This document shows positions 11,238-24,535 of a DNA stretch of 64,000 nt, in pieces (positions within the stretch are counted from its first letter, which is position 1; each line of letters begins with the position of its first letter). The stretch comes from Cadophora sp. MPI-SDFR-AT-0126 (taxonomy: Eukaryota; Ascomycota; Leotiomycetes; Helotiales; Ploettnerulaceae). The translations under genes were made by a program, and so were the position numbers. The notes beneath the pieces were generated by a model. It had not been told where the DNA came from. It was given only the letters and a program-made list of their open reading frames with translations, and did no database searches. The stretch covers positions 1,054,001 to 1,118,000 of the forward strand of contig JAGMVK010000015.1 of NCBI GenBank assembly GCA_020747065.1, read 5' to 3'.

Positions 11238-11502
11238 TGTATTACGACTGATCGAAGGTTGATACGATAGCTGGCTGCAAGCAGCGCAGACTCAAGTCTA
11301 TATGTATTTAGGCCTAAGGCTACACTTAGTATCTAGAAGAAAAGACGAAGAGAAAAGAAGAGCTTTTTATAAGAGGGAGCTCGAGTATATATATAAGAGA
11401 AGTAATTCCTGTTTAACTTAGCGCGGTCGTTATTCTTTTATTCTTTATCTCTCGGCTATTCACTAAGTTACTCTTATTCTTTATTCACGTACGATCGTAA
11501 TA
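11238..11502 (-). repeat. LTR of element A (left copy, element 3' end)
   Basis: It starts TGTATTACGACTGATCG and ends GTACGATCGTAATA (original ending CA, mutated to TA). It is colinear over 265 bp with 24271-24535, including the shared segment AGAGCTTTTTATAAGAGGGA. The ends form an imperfect inverted repeat around CGATC(A/G)GTCGTA. Confidence 0.85.
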
Positions 11503-13064
11503 TCACTTTTTTCTTTCGAAAAACTACGTTCTTATAATTATCGTTATAGTTTTATCGTTCTTTAAATCGTTGTAATTATCGATTCCAGCGTTATAAGCTT
11601 TTAATTATTTAAGTAAAGCTCTTAAAGGTCTTTTAGCTTAAGAGTTGCGCAGATAAAATACTTTAATTAAATAAGGTGCGGTTATAATATCCGAGTATAA
11701 GTATTACTTTAAGTCCTTGTTTGCGCTTAATTATTTAATATAATACTTAAGCTTTAAGCTTATTAGTTTTAAGCTTAATATTACTTTAATTTCTTATTTA
11801 TCTTACTCTAATAATAGCTGAATTAGCGCGAGTGCTTAGCGAGCTTATTCTGGCAAGGGGTCGGCGACGTACTTACGCAGCGAGTGCAAGTAGAAAACCG
11901 AGTGTATTTGCTAGTTCTTTAATAGCTTTACTTCTTAGCTCTTGCTAATCTTTTGTACGACTTTAACGGGTTCGTATTATTTATTAAATAATTTTTTAAA
12001 AAGCTTATTTAACTTTTAATTCCGCGTATTTATTATAATTATATCACTTTCGTTTTAATCGATTAATCGCCGATTACGATTTGCAAGTTGTTTTATCTTA
12101 TTTTACTATATTTATAAAAAAGCCTGCGTAAATTTAATTACGTTTTCCTTATTTAGCTTTTTCGTAGTCGATTGAAAAGGTTCTGAGTTATATATATTAA
12201 AAAAAGTATACGGCTTATAATTATTAAGAACTTAAAACAGCGAGATATTCTTTAGCGACTCGTAAGATAACGTTAGCTGCGCGATATTTATAATAAGTAA
12301 AAGCGCGCTTTAGTTATTTTAATAATACGTGTAAAAAAGTCGCAATCGCTACTTAACGTATTAATTTATAACCTCGGTTTACTCGTCGACGTTTAAGTTA
12401 TATACCGTAATTAGCTTTACTTTAATCCTTAAGACTCGGTAATATTTCTTTTAAAAGCTAAAGATAAACTGCGGACTTTTATTAAAGATTATAAAATCCG
12501 GTATACCGAAGTATCGGGATTAATAAACGAGAAACAGCTTGGTTATTTGCTTTACTGTAATCGTTTTATAATAAGGAATTAATATCAGCTTTTTAGTTAG
12601 CTTATTTATAATTACGAACGCTGTATTATAACTAATTTTATTTAGCAATAGCTTTATGAAGTTTATCGTAATGTACTAATACGAACGCGCTAAGATTAGT
12701 AAAAGATATAAGAAGCTAAGAGTTTTATTTTTACGAGCTTTTATATAAGAGTAATTATAATTCGCGACGTATTAAGTAACGTCGGCGGTTAGTTTATTTC
12801 AATAGTACTTAGATCTTAGTATTACTTGTATTTTGCTAATCCCGGTATAAGCGACCGAAAGTTAAGCGTACACGTAACGAATTAAAGAAATACAAAGCTC
12901 TATTAGTTTTAAAAAGACTTTTAGTTGTTTTTAGAAATAAAACTTCTTATACGTTAGCTTATAATTTAAGTAATAATTTCTTGTTTTCTTTCGGAAAGGC
13001 TTTAGCGATTTTGTAGTTTTATTAGTTTTAATAACCTGATTAATAATATAATAATTCTCAATAT

Positions 13065-13069
13065 TATAC
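13065..13069. repeat. Target-site duplication of element B, left copy (TATAC)
   Basis: TATAC immediately precedes the TG of the left LTR of element B and is repeated exactly at 19905-19909. Confidence 0.85.
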
Positions 13070-13439
13070 TGTTACAACTGTTAGCTGCAACATGTGATAT
13101 AGCCCTGAGGCTCGGCATAGTTAAGCTACTTAGAACTTAACCTAGTATAGAGAAGCTATAAGTTATATAATAAGGGATCACGGGATGAAATATTTAGATT
13201 CCTTGAGTCTAGATAATAATTCAAATGATTTAAATAATTCATTAGTATAAGGATTTTATATAATCTCCTAGTTTTTCCTATAGTAGATAAAAGCCTTATA
13301 CTTAACTTAATATAAGTATCTTTATACTATACTTAGTAACTTGTAATAATTACCCTCCTTAATTAGTAATAGTACTCCTACCTACTAACCTAATTAACCT
13401 TCGTACTCTTAAGTAATACTAGCTTAACTATACGTTACA
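13070..13439 (+). repeat. Left LTR of element B
   Basis: It starts TGTTACAACTGTTAGC and ends ATACGTTACA. It aligns end to end without gaps with 19535-19904; differences read by eye are all transitions, many in CpA/TpG context, with both copies hit independently. Confidence 0.9.
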
Positions 13440-13499
13440 CTTTAAGCACTATATAAACAGGTACTAGCGCATATATTAAATCAAAGAATATCTTCTATT

Positions 13500-16400
13500 T
13501 CTGAAAGTACTTAGAGCGCTGCTATAGTGATACCTGCGCTATTAACTACTACTTCAGCTAAACTATAAGCTCTTATAAGAGAAATTAATAAGAATCTCAA
13601 GTATAAGAGTATCAAGTCTTTTAATAGCAAAAGAAATTATCTCTACGGATTCCTCTTATAACTTCAGCTATATATTAAGTTCAACGGGAAATAATTCTGA
13701 TTTAAGATTAAGCAAGTTCTATAAGCTATGATCTTACTTAAAGGAAAAGCTATGAATTAGATTAAAGGGTTCTTAAAAGATTATCTCTCCTAAAGTAATA
13801 AGAATAGTATTATAAATAAGTGGAAAGCTAAGGATATTACTATTAAGATTTTTAGTACTTAGGAAGGCTTCGCTATAGAAATTAAGGCAAACTTTAGGGT
13901 TATAAATAAGAGAAGAGAGGTAGAAAGGGCTATCGAATCCCTTAGGTAGAAGAGATTAGCTACCGCGTATACTTAGGACTTCTAACGCTACTTCACTCGT
14001 ATAGAATAAGGTAATGAAGCACTTAGCTACGCCTATTAAAAAGAACTTAAGGACTTTATTAAAGATAAACTCCTTTAGTATAGCAGTACTATTAATAACC
14101 TAGAGCAATTTATAAAAGTTATATATAAGATAGATAACAATTAGTATAAGCGTAGTATAGAGAAGAAAAGAAGGTATAACTTAAACTACTAAAGAATAAG
14201 AAAAGGTAAGTCTAGGGAGAATAATAACTCGCGCAGGTAGGACTACAAAGACCTTATAAAACTCGATACTACTTATAGAAAGAAACTATTATTATAATAA
14301 TAAAATAAGCACCTATAAGATTAAACCTATTTTAACTACAGAAAACCTGGCTATATAGTACAAAACTATAAAAGTAGGAGAAAGTAATCCTAAGAATACC
14401 TACTAGGGAAATAATTAAACGCTACTATATAAGGTAAAGGAGATTATAATAGACTAATAATACTTAATACTACCTAGGCGTAAGAAAATATAGCAGAAGT
14501 ACTAGCTAAGGTAATATAAAATCTTAACCTTAATAAGGGAAAAGGTAAGGATAATAGTAAGGATAAGTTTTTAAGCGATATCTCCCTATCTAACACCTTA
14601 GAAGTATTACTAGAAGAATGCCTTATCTATAATATAGCTAGCGGAAGGAAACTAGTCTGAGCTATAGTTTAAAAAGCATAAGCTCTCTATAACTGCGATT
14701 ATAAGAAAGCTATAGACTAATACCCCGCTATGCAGGAAGTAGGCGAAGCTATATAATACTAGAAGGCTAAGAAAAATATATATATGAAGTATATAATGCG
14801 AATTTACACTATTATTAGTAAGTATAAGGTAAAATATAGCGAGGATAATATCGCGACCTACTAAAGCTAATAATACTAGGAGGTATTTATATAAAATATA
14901 GAATATATACCTAAGCTTAGAGTAAAGCTTAAGATCTATAGGAAAGAATAAAACAAATATAAAGAGGAGATATATAAGCTTTAAGAAGTAAGAGATATAA
15001 TAGAAATTAATTACTCTTAATATATAGAGCTCGTATAATTGTTTTATTAGAACTATATATATAGTTCACTACTCTAGTAAGATTAATAGGGATTACTAAC
15101 TACGTCGCAAGGCATCTATATTCTTTAATAACAAACTACCTTTCTTTACTAAGGAACTACTTATAGTACTTGAACCTTCAAAAAACTAGAAGACCTCACT
15201 AATAATAGGCTACTAACGAGTATTTATAAAGAGCCTAGGACCTTATATAATAAGAAATTATATATAATAGAAAGAGGATAGTAACTCTTTTTAATTGTTT
15301 ATATTAATAGACGAACACTTAGAGCTATAGTAGACTCTGGAGTAATAAGTAATTTCATAGATTAATAGATAGCCCTAAACTATAAGTTCCGGCTAGTCAG
15401 AAAGAAACGCTTATATTATTTATTCGCACTAGATAAGAACGCTATTAGATTATCGAATAGATAAGTAACCCTTTAAACTAATTAGCTAACTATGAAAATA
15501 TTACAAGGATATACTAAAGATATTAAATTCGATATTACTAATTTAGGGACTTATAAGCTAGTACTTAGTATATTATAGCTATCACTCTATAATCCCACTA
15601 TAAACTAGTAAAAGAAACAAATTACATTAGACTATTATTAGTGCAAAAGCGATTATAGGATACTTAACTAAGGAACTAACACCCTAAAGTAAGAAGAGCT
15701 ATATACTACTCTCTTAATTATTAAGGACCCTGCCTAGGCCTCCGCGCTAAAGCAAATACTAGCAGTATATAAGAAATATAAATCGCTATTCCTCGAAAGA
15801 TCTAAGAACAAGGCCCTTCTAGAGCATTAACTATAGGACTATAAAATACTCCTAAAACTAGGAAAAACGCCTAGCTTCAGACTAATATACTAATAATCCG
15901 TAGTAGAGCTATAGCACCTAAAAGAATATATTAATAAGAACCTAGTAAAGGGTTTTATACAACTATTTACCTTATTAGCTACTAGCCCGATACTATTTAT
16001 CCTAAAAAAAGATAGGAAGCTTTGCTTATATATCGACTACTATATGCTTAATAGTATTACTATCAAGGACAAGTACCTATTACCCTTAATTAATAAGCTA
16101 CACGACTAACTATAAGGAGTTACAATATTTATAATATTGGATATAAGGGGCGCTTATAACCTTATATAAATAAAGGAGAGCAAGGAATAGAAAATAGCGT
16201 TTAGAATACGCTATAGTTTATATAAATACTAGGTTATGCTATTTAGGCTTATAAACGCACCCGCGTCCTACTAATAGATAATTAACAACTAATTACATGA
16301 ATACCTTAATATCTTTGTAGTCGCTTACTTAGACGATATACTTATTTACTCTAAGGACAAAATTAAGTATATTTAGTATATAGAAAAAGTATTAACTAAG

Positions 16401-18870
16401 CTTAAAACCGCTAAACTCCTTCTTAAACTAGAGAAGTACGAATTTCATTAAAAAGAAATCTACTTCCTAAGATTTATTATCAAAAGACACGGAATCTATA
16501 TAGACCTAGCTAAAGTTAAGGCTATATTATTATGGCTTATTCTAATAATAGTTATATAAGTATAGTTCTTCTTGGGATTCGTAAACTTTTATAAGAGATT
16601 TATACATAACTACTCCCTAGTTACTGTGACGGCTCAACGGAAGTTCATTGATAGCTACAATACAAAGTAGAAAAGACAAGGAGAAAAGAGGTTTCGAAAG
16701 GAGCCTCGAGCTTAAGTACAGAAGGCGCGGCCGCTAGTCCTGTCGCAACGTCGCGTCCAGTCACCTCTCGTGACTCCTAAGTCCCGTGATCTGCGACACA
16801 CACGTGACTACGCAGACTGTCCGTTACAGTTACTAAGCCTCTTACAAATTTAATAAAAAAGGACTAAGAATTTAAATAGATAAAGGAAGCTAAACGGGCT
16901 TTTCTACTTCTAAAGGAGCGCTTTATAGAAGCTCTGATCTTAACTACCTATAACTTAGAGCTTGAAATTATTATAGAAACTAATGCCTCGGACTTTACCC
17001 TTAGGGCCTATCTAAGCTAGAAGCATAATAAATAACTATAATCTATTATATACTACTCGCGAATGTTCTTGCTCGCTGAGCTTAATTATAATATATATAA
17101 TAAGGAATTACTAGCTATAATAGCTATATATAAATAGTAGCGCTATTACCTAGAAGAAGTAAAATACGTTATTTAAGTATAGATAGACTATAAGAATCTT
17201 ATATCCTTTACTATAATTAAGATATTGAATTAATAATAAGTTAGGTAATTAGAAGAGCTATTTACTCTAAAATGTAATATTATGTATTAAAAAGGATCGG
17301 AAAACGCTAGAGCTAATACTCTTAGTAGATAATAGGACTACTTAAGTAAACTAATAGAGAAACTTAAAGTGATATTTAAGATAGGAGCTAATAGGTTAGA
17401 ATATAATTACAAGCTTCTCGTAACCCTTATAGTAATAGAAGATAAGATACTCACGTAATAAATTAGGAAAGTATACCTAAGTAATAAATACACCTTATAA
17501 GTACTAATATTATAAATAAAGGACTTCTTCACGAATAATAATAGTATCTTATAATTTAAAGGTCTTATATATATCTTAACTAAATTAAAATAATAGTTTG
17601 TAATAGAATAGTACTTACTACTAGCCTACGGATATTAAGAAATCGTAAGGACCTTTAAAAGGATAACTAGGGATTACTACTTTCTAGGAATAAGGAAGTA
17701 TATTAAAATAATTATTAGGGAATACGATCTATATAATAGAAGTAAGTTGGATAGATATATACCCTATAAGCTGCTCTAGCTATCCTTAACACTAGAAAAA
17801 GTATAGGAATTAATCGTGTTTAACTTTATTATTAAACTACTACTATCTAGAGAACTAATAATAAAGGTTATATATAACGCTATATAGGTTATTATAGACT
17901 AACTCATTAAGTATAGGTACTTCGTACTTTATAAAGAAGAAAGTAATGCATAAGAATTAGCGTACGTATTCCTTAAGATCGTAGTAAGCTAATATAGGCT
18001 ACTAAAGGAAGTAATATCTAATAGGAATAAATTCTTCACTTTAAAGTTTTGGATATTATTAATGAATTAAATAGGGCTAAATTATAAACTATCTACTGCA
18101 TTTTACTTATAAATAGATAGATAGATAGAATAACTAAACCAGTTATTAGAGTAATACTTACGTAACTACGTTAATTAGGAATAAAACAACTAGGTAAAAC
18201 TACTACTACTTACTTAGTTTGCTCTTAATAGTGCTAAAAGCAAGACTACCTTAGTCTTACCTTTCTTTACGAACTATAGCTTCGAACCTAAAGCCTACTA
18301 TTAGTTAAGAAAGGATAAGAATAACGCCTAGTAAGTACTTATTCTCGCAAATAAGCTTAAATAACTATAGTAATAACTATCTAAAGATATTAACTTCTCT
18401 AACTTAAGAATAGTAAAGTATAGTAACTAAAAGCGAAGTATAGGATCTCTACTAAAGAAGAGGGATAAAGTATACTTACTACGTAAATATATTAAAATAA
18501 AATACTTAAGTATAAAATTAGACTTTAAGAAACTAAGACTATTTAAAATCCTAGAAAAGATAGGATCTATTAATTTTAAATTATAGCTACTAAAGAACTC
18601 TAAACTTTACCTAGTTTTCCATGTATTCCTACTAGAACTTACTAAAGGACTAATATTATTAGTAACGGATAAGGAACTCTAACCTGAAAATAACCTTAGT
18701 GTATATAAAGTAGAAAAGCTACTTAATACCTGGACTACTACTAGGGGTTAGTAAGAATATTTAGTAAAATAGAAGGGGTACGAGTATGAGGAAAGCTCTT
18801 AAGAACTTACGTAAAACTTGAATTACTCGGATCTAATTTAATAGTTCTAGTTAAAAACTTAGGTAATTCT
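13500..18870 (+). pseudogene. Element B gag-pol remnant with chromodomain
   Basis: Domains in order on the plus strand. A gag zinc knuckle lies near 14335-14375, read FNYRKPGYIVQNYK, so the CCHC ligands are changed to Tyr (C to Y and H to Y). The aspartic protease motif IVDSGVISNFID is near 15328-15362. Reverse transcriptase spans about 15835-16600 (LKEYINKNLVKGFIQ, ILFILKKDRKLCLYIDYYML). RNase H runs from about 16860 (ETNASDFTLRAYLS). Integrase spans about 17800-18300 (KYRYFVLYKEESNA, KFWILLMN, STAFYL). A chromodomain at about 18760-18850 reads EYLVK, stop, KGYEYEESS. Stops at former Trp and Gln codons are everywhere, so no protein can be made. Confidence 0.88.
16625..16828. mobile_element. 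Insert C: 204-bp GC-rich TG..CA element, undecayed
   Basis: It begins TGTGACGGCTCAACGG and ends CTGTCCGTTACA, with perfect 5-bp duplications GTTAC at 16620-16624 and 16829-16833. It lies between the RT and RNase H segments of element B; removing it restores colinearity there. Unlike its surroundings it is GC-rich, keeps CpG/CpA sites (including a GCGGCCGC) and shows no RIP decay. It carries no ORF. TG..CA ends and a 5-bp duplication suggest a solo LTR or a miniature LTR element. Its ends resemble those of the block at 805-1732 (TGTTACGG..CCGTTACA), but the interiors look different. Confidence 0.88.
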
Positions 18871-19534
18871 TAAGAATTAGTGCTATCTAAACTTAAAGCT
18901 AATTATATAGGATTTAAGAGATTAAAATTAGCTAGCTACTTAATTAGTGCAGGATCTAGGAATTTAATAGTAACTACTAGTGAAGAAGAGGCCTTTACTT
19001 GCTCTATTACCTAGCACTCCCTCTTCTCTATTATCTTTAGCTTATCTAGAGAATAAAGACTATAATATAGTATCTCAGCTACTTTTATGCGGAATAATTC
19101 CCTTTATTTATTTATTTAAGAAATTTTAGCCTACTGCGCGGCTAGCTTCTTGATTAGCTTCTGCTAATTACGTTAGGCCTTCTCCTAAGTAAGGGAGAGC
19201 TTAGCCTCGGTCTACTCTAGCTTACGCTAGTTACTCTTTAAAGGGCCTTAAATATCACACTTTATATTTCTACTAGCGTGAATATACTTAGCGTATTGAT
19301 CAGAGTTGGAAGAAATAACGTAAACCTTTTAGGGATTCTTTTTATAATAAGAATAAGAAGGTATTTTAAAGCCGTAATAAAGAACATAGGAAAGAAGGTT
19401 TTATTAGTTCTCTTTTAAATGTTTATAATAGCTAGGGGGTATAATAAATAGAAAGGATAGTTATTATCAAGGCTTAACGTTTCTTACTATATATTTAAAA
19501 AGTACAGGGACGTATTAAGGCAGAAGGGGGATAG

Positions 19535-19904
19535 TATTATAACTATTAGCTATAATATATAATATAGTTCTGAGGCTCGGCATAATTAGGCTACTTAGAA
19601 CTTAACTTAGTATAGAAAAGCTATAAATCATGTGATAGGGAATTATAGGATGAATTATTTAGACTCCTTAAGTCTAGATAATAATTCAAATAATTTAAAT
19701 AATTTATTAGTATAAGGATTCTATATAACCTCCTAGTTTTTCCTATAGTAAATAAAAGCCTTATACTTAACTTAATATAAGTATCTTCATACTATACTTA
19801 GTAACTTATAACAATTACCCTTCTTAATTAGTGATAGTACTTCTACCTACTAACTCAGTTAACCTTCGTACTCTTAAGTAACAGCAGCTTAACCGTACAT
19901 TATA
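19535..19904 (+). repeat. Right LTR of element B
   Basis: 370 bp, starts TATTATAAC (from TGTTACAAC) and ends ACATTATA (from ACGTTACA), so even the TG..CA ends have been mutated. The polypurine tract GGCAGAAGGGGGATAG lies immediately upstream. Confidence 0.9.
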
Positions 19905-22900
19905 TATACATTATTATAAAAACTAAGTTTAAAGCATCGCTGTTAATTATTAAGTAATTCTTTAAAAAAAGGGTATTCGACTTATAAGCTAAGCTTACGA
20001 GTAATTACGCGAGAGTCGGCTTAATTATCTCGTTTTACGCCGGGATTACTTCTTTTTCCGCTTTTACGAGGTAAAACTCGGTAATTACGTACGAGTCGAC
20101 GTCGTTTAGCTAATCGATCGATGGCGAGTTTTTTAACTCGTGAGTTAAGTTCACGAGTAATTATGCAAAAGCCGAGCTAATTTCTTAAAGCATCTGAAAG
20201 TCAATTTTATTATTAGGGATTATTTGCTAGCTACGTAACGCACGCTTCTAAGCTTTTAGAAAAGTAAGATCTTAATCCCGGCAAGAAAGCGTATCAGCGA
20301 TTATATTTATAACACTTATACGATATATAATCGTAAAATAAAACTCCGCGAAAAACTTTATTTAACGAGTTTACTTAACGTTAAAGTCTTTAGTAATTAT
20401 AAAATACTTTAAAACTTTATAATTAATATATATATATACGGCTTTCTAAGTTCCGAGCAACTTCGGCTTATATTATTTAAAAAACCGAAAAATCGTTAAT
20501 ATTTCTTTATTATAAATAAAATAATTAAGCTCTGCGTCGATTATAATCTTCGAAAAGAAACTTACCGAGTGGAATTAACTATTGTCTTATAACTGAAAGA
20601 GTATTCTTATAACGACTTCGTTCGAAGCGTTAGTTTTTAAGCGTATTTATTTAAAAAAATCGTAGTAGCGAAGTATTAGCGCTGACTTTAAGGCTTTCCG
20701 AAGAGTTTCTTACGCGGCTTTATATTCTTAATTAAATACGAAAGAGACGTTTTTTCCGGTTAAATAAGTAAGAGAACGATAAATTCGATTATAATTTTTA
20801 ATAAAACGCCGGTAAAAATTACAAAATCTTAAATAGTTTTAAACGCCTTATATATTAGTAGCGTACTGCTAATTATTAATTACTAAGATCTTCTTTAAGT
20901 CGACTTTAATTTTATTTATTTTAATAATAAAGCTTAAGAACTTCGTTTTTATAATTTTAAACTTAAATTTCTTAATATTAGCTTATAACTCGTGCTTTTG
21001 AAGAATCGTTATAATTTTTTTAACGTGTATTTTATATTTTTTTTTAGTAAGTCCGAGTAAATTAAAATATTATTTATATATATTAAATAGAAGTCGTTTA
21101 AGTGCTTTATTAAGATCTTATTAATAAACTACTAGAAAATAACCGATTCGTTCGTAAGTCCGAAAAGTAATACTTTATATTTATACGTATTATATCGCGT
21201 ATGAAACGTAATATAATCTTTTAAGTTAGCCGATATACGGATACGATAAAAAGCTTACTAAATATTAAGCTTCGTAAAGATTTTAACTTTAAAGATTTGT
21301 ATTATTATCTCGTTAATTAAAGAAATCAGGTACAAGTGCTTTTTCGATAAAGCGTTAAGCTTTCGGTAATTAACGTATAATCGCAAGCTACCGTCGACTT
21401 TCTTAACAAAAAGAATTAGTACTACGTACGGCGCGCTCGAGGGTTCGGTAAATCTTTTATAAAAGTTATCGATAATATATCGCTTAATCTTCGTAAGCTA
21501 ATTATTTATTATTCGTCGTAAGAGCTTAAAAGAAAGACTATTTTCGGCGTTTAACTTAATTCTGTAATTAGTATTAAGTCGGTACTTTAGCAGCTCGTTT
21601 AAAGCTTTCTTTAAGAAAAAACACTTAAACTTTTTATATTAAAACAAAAGCTTCTCTCGGATTATATTTTTATTTAATTAATAAGACGCTTCCTGGCTTT
21701 ATTTTATAAACTGCTCGTCGTATACGTCGGTTAGCTTTATTTCCGTAGCTCGTTGATTAAGCTTAATATTAATCTTTTTAATTAAAATAACGAAGACCGA
21801 ACTTCTTTATTAATACAAAGAAAAAGGTTTTTTTTATTATTTTAATAAATAAAAGTAATTTAAGGCGTACGCAGATATAAGATTAATATTAATTCTGGTT
21901 TCAAAGGCTTATAATAAGTCGGGAGGCTTAGCGAAATACGCGCTAAAGCTCGTATTTTAAGCGACGCGATTACTTAAGCTTGTATTCGAGAAAGCGCTTT
22001 TTATTTTCTGAAAATACCGACGTAAGTCTTATATAAAACTTAAGAATCGCTTAGAAAAAAGTATATTAATACGAAGCTTATTTTTCTTTTTCTTTTAAAG
22101 TTAAGAGTTAATTTTCGTTAACTTTTCTTAAGTTATAAGCTAGTCTTATCGTTCGGCGTTTAGCTAATAATCGATTTACGTAATAGAAAAAAGCTTTAGT
22201 AATTATACGAAAATACGCTTATCGAAGTACAGTTATATTAATATATTTTTTAACTAATAAATTTAGTTCCGTCTTTTAGCGTAATCGAGCTTTAAGTTGT
22301 AATACTTTAGGAATTTACATTCGATTAAAACGTCGATACTTTTTAAATTCGTAATTAAAAAAAGAAAGTTAATTCGCCGGCGATTAATTATTATAATTAG
22401 AAGGATTTCTAACGTAATTAAAGCTCCGGGCTTACTATTATAACTTATAAGTATAATAAAAATAAGAAGTATTAAAAAAAATATTAAAAAGTTTAAAAAG
22501 CTGAAAAGCTACCGTTGTACGAATAACTTTAAAGATATTTGCTTTATTATTAATATATATAATTAAGTTAACGTAATTTTTATTCTTAATTAGTTTAATT
22601 CTAATTAAAAATTACTTTTCTTTAATAAAAAAGCGAAAATCGAAACTTAAGTTCTTTTATATATTATAACTTATATTATAATATAAGTTTTTACTACGGC
22701 TTAATAGTTTTTTAATAACTTATCCAAGAAAAAGTCGTTTATAATAATTAAAATAATAATCTTACGGCTTATTTTTTTCTACTTACGAGCGATCAGGTAA
22801 TCCGCGATTTAATAATTAAGGCTTTTATATTTTAAGCACGTAATACCGGCTAGTAGTACCGTAAGAGTTACTAAACGAGGAACTAGCGAGGCCTATCGAT

Positions 22901-24270
22901 TAAGCTCGAAAGCAAAGGAAGCAGAACGGTAAAAGAAAGACGAAAGGATATAACGCTAATTATCTTACTTTAGGATTTCAAAGAGTCGGCCGCGAGTAAG
23001 CTTAAACGTAATAATAAGAGTTACTTACTTGCAATTAGTTAGTCTTTTTTTAGTAGTAATATTACGAGACTCTTGATTAGCTATCGCGAGAAATTCGTTT
23101 AAAATAATATAATTTTTATTTATTTTATATTTCTTAATACGAAAGTCGCGCTTAAGCTTAAAAAAGACTTTTATATAAACGTTTTTAAACTAGCGGTTAC
23201 GCGAGATCTTTCTAATAACAGCGTAATTAATGAACTTAACTCGGAATTCGTTATAAGTTATAATACTTATAATTAGTTTAAGATATTTAATTTTGCGTCT
23301 TATACGCGGTTATAATTATAAAACTCTTAATCTAACGCTTATAATACGTCGGAAGTATTATTAAATTCGCTATCGAAATTAAGATTTATATATTAAAAAA
23401 TAATTAACTAAGCTTTTCTACTAATATATTTAAAGTAAGCTTAGATTTGCGATTTACTTATACGAAAATTTCCAAAGTACTTTTATAAGAATAATTTTAT
23501 AATTATTTTTTAAGCGTTATACTTAACGCTTCCAAATAATTCGAAAATACGGCGCGAGAGTACTTAATCTTATAAGCCTCAATAGAAGTAATTCTAAAGT
23601 TAATCTCCAGAAAGTAATAATCGGTAGTTAACTAAAAATCCGTTATAAAAGCGCGCGTCGTACGTTTCGGCGAAAGCGAAGTAATAAGAGCTATTAATCG
23701 TAAGTTTACGGCTTCGTACGTAGTAAAAGCTTTCGTAACGGCTGATTTTACTACGCTTTAAACCAAGTCGTAAACGAGCTAATCGACCGCAGCTTATTAA
23801 ACAGGAGTAAAGCCTTTTATAATACAAATAAGCTTTAGCGACGCGTTGTAATATTATAGTTCTGCGTCGGAATCGAAGTTTTTCTTAATCGTTTCGATTA
23901 TAATTCTTAATACGTCGGAAAAGAAAGAAAAAAAGCTTAAGCGAAAAAGCGTATTTCGTTCTTTAAAGCTTCTTCGACGAGAAAAGAAAGAAAAGAGCGG
24001 TAAGTGTTATAAGAGTTATTAATTGATTTATTAATTAAATATATATTAATTTAGCAGATATGCTAGCGAGTATTAAGAAGTAACGCGCTATTACGAGCGA
24101 CGATATAAGATTCTTTAGCTTACTTCAGAAATACTTTAATTGAAGGTTCGATTAAAAAGCACTTATTAAGTAAATATAATAACAGGTTACGATATACTGC
24201 AAGCAGCAATACAACGAGATTAGTTAAGTTAATATTACGCTTCGCAGCAGTAAGAGAAATAATCTTTTCT

Positions 24271-24535
24271 TATATTACGACTAACCAAAGGTTAATACAA
24301 CAGCTAATTATAAATAACGCAGACTTAAGTTTATATATATTTAGACTTAAGACTACACTTAGTATTTAGAAGAAAAGACAAAGAGAAAAGAAGAGCTTTT
24401 TATAAGAGGGAGCTCGAGTATATATATAAGAGGAGTAGTCTTTATTTAGCTTAGCGCGGTCGCTGTTCCCTTGTTCCTTGTCCCTCGGCTATTTATTAGG
24501 TTACCCCTATTCCCTATCCACGTACGATCGTAACA
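24271..24535 (-). repeat. LTR of element A (right copy, element 5' end)
   Basis: 265 bp, TATATTACGACTAACC..GTACGATCGTAACA. On the minus strand it starts TGTTACGATCG. It is colinear with 11238-11502; the visible differences are transitions. Confidence 0.85.

Larger units (their letters stand above)
13070..19904 (+). mobile_element. Element B: Ty3/gypsy chromovirus, 6835 bp, nested in element A
   Basis: A complete insertion: two 370-bp LTRs (13070-13439 and 19535-19904), a purine-rich tract directly before the right LTR (about 19518-19534), and a perfect 5-bp duplication TATAC on both sides. It sits inside the integrase region of element A in the opposite orientation. The whole coding region is heavily RIP-mutated. 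It is itself interrupted by the 204-bp insert C at 16625-16828. Confidence 0.92.
11800..24200 (-). pseudogene. Element A gag-pol remnant (split by element B)
   Basis: Read on the minus strand, about 21450-21300 gives EPSSAPYVVLILFVKKVDGS and LYVNYRKLNAL, the start of a gypsy reverse transcriptase. About 21180-21050 gives LLFGLTNESVIF and then YINNILIYS, where the catalytic Asp-Asp of the usual YLDDILIYS has become Asn-Asn. RNase H follows at about 20770-20480 (FYRRFI homolog, then KTNAS for ETDAS). Integrase is cut at 19909/13065 and resumes with KLLLNKISYNTAFVI and YFGIPDFIIFNKSPQFI near 12680-12450. The C-terminal tether with SVFYLHSLRKYVADPLPE ends near 11850. The gag part at the right end could not be resolved. 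All inactivating changes I read fit G to A or C to T. Confidence 0.8.
11238..24535 (-). mobile_element. Element A: Ty3/gypsy LTR retrotransposon, RIP-degraded, interrupted by element B
   Basis: It is bounded by two 265-bp LTRs (11238-11502, 24271-24535). With element B removed it is about 6.5 kb. Coding runs on the minus strand, so the 5' LTR is at the right. Minus-strand translation shows the order RT, RNase H, integrase, C-terminal tether. Nearly every frame is littered with TAA/TAG, and LTR differences seen by eye are transitions. No convincing target-site duplication is visible (CACTG left, CTATG right). Confidence 0.85.
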
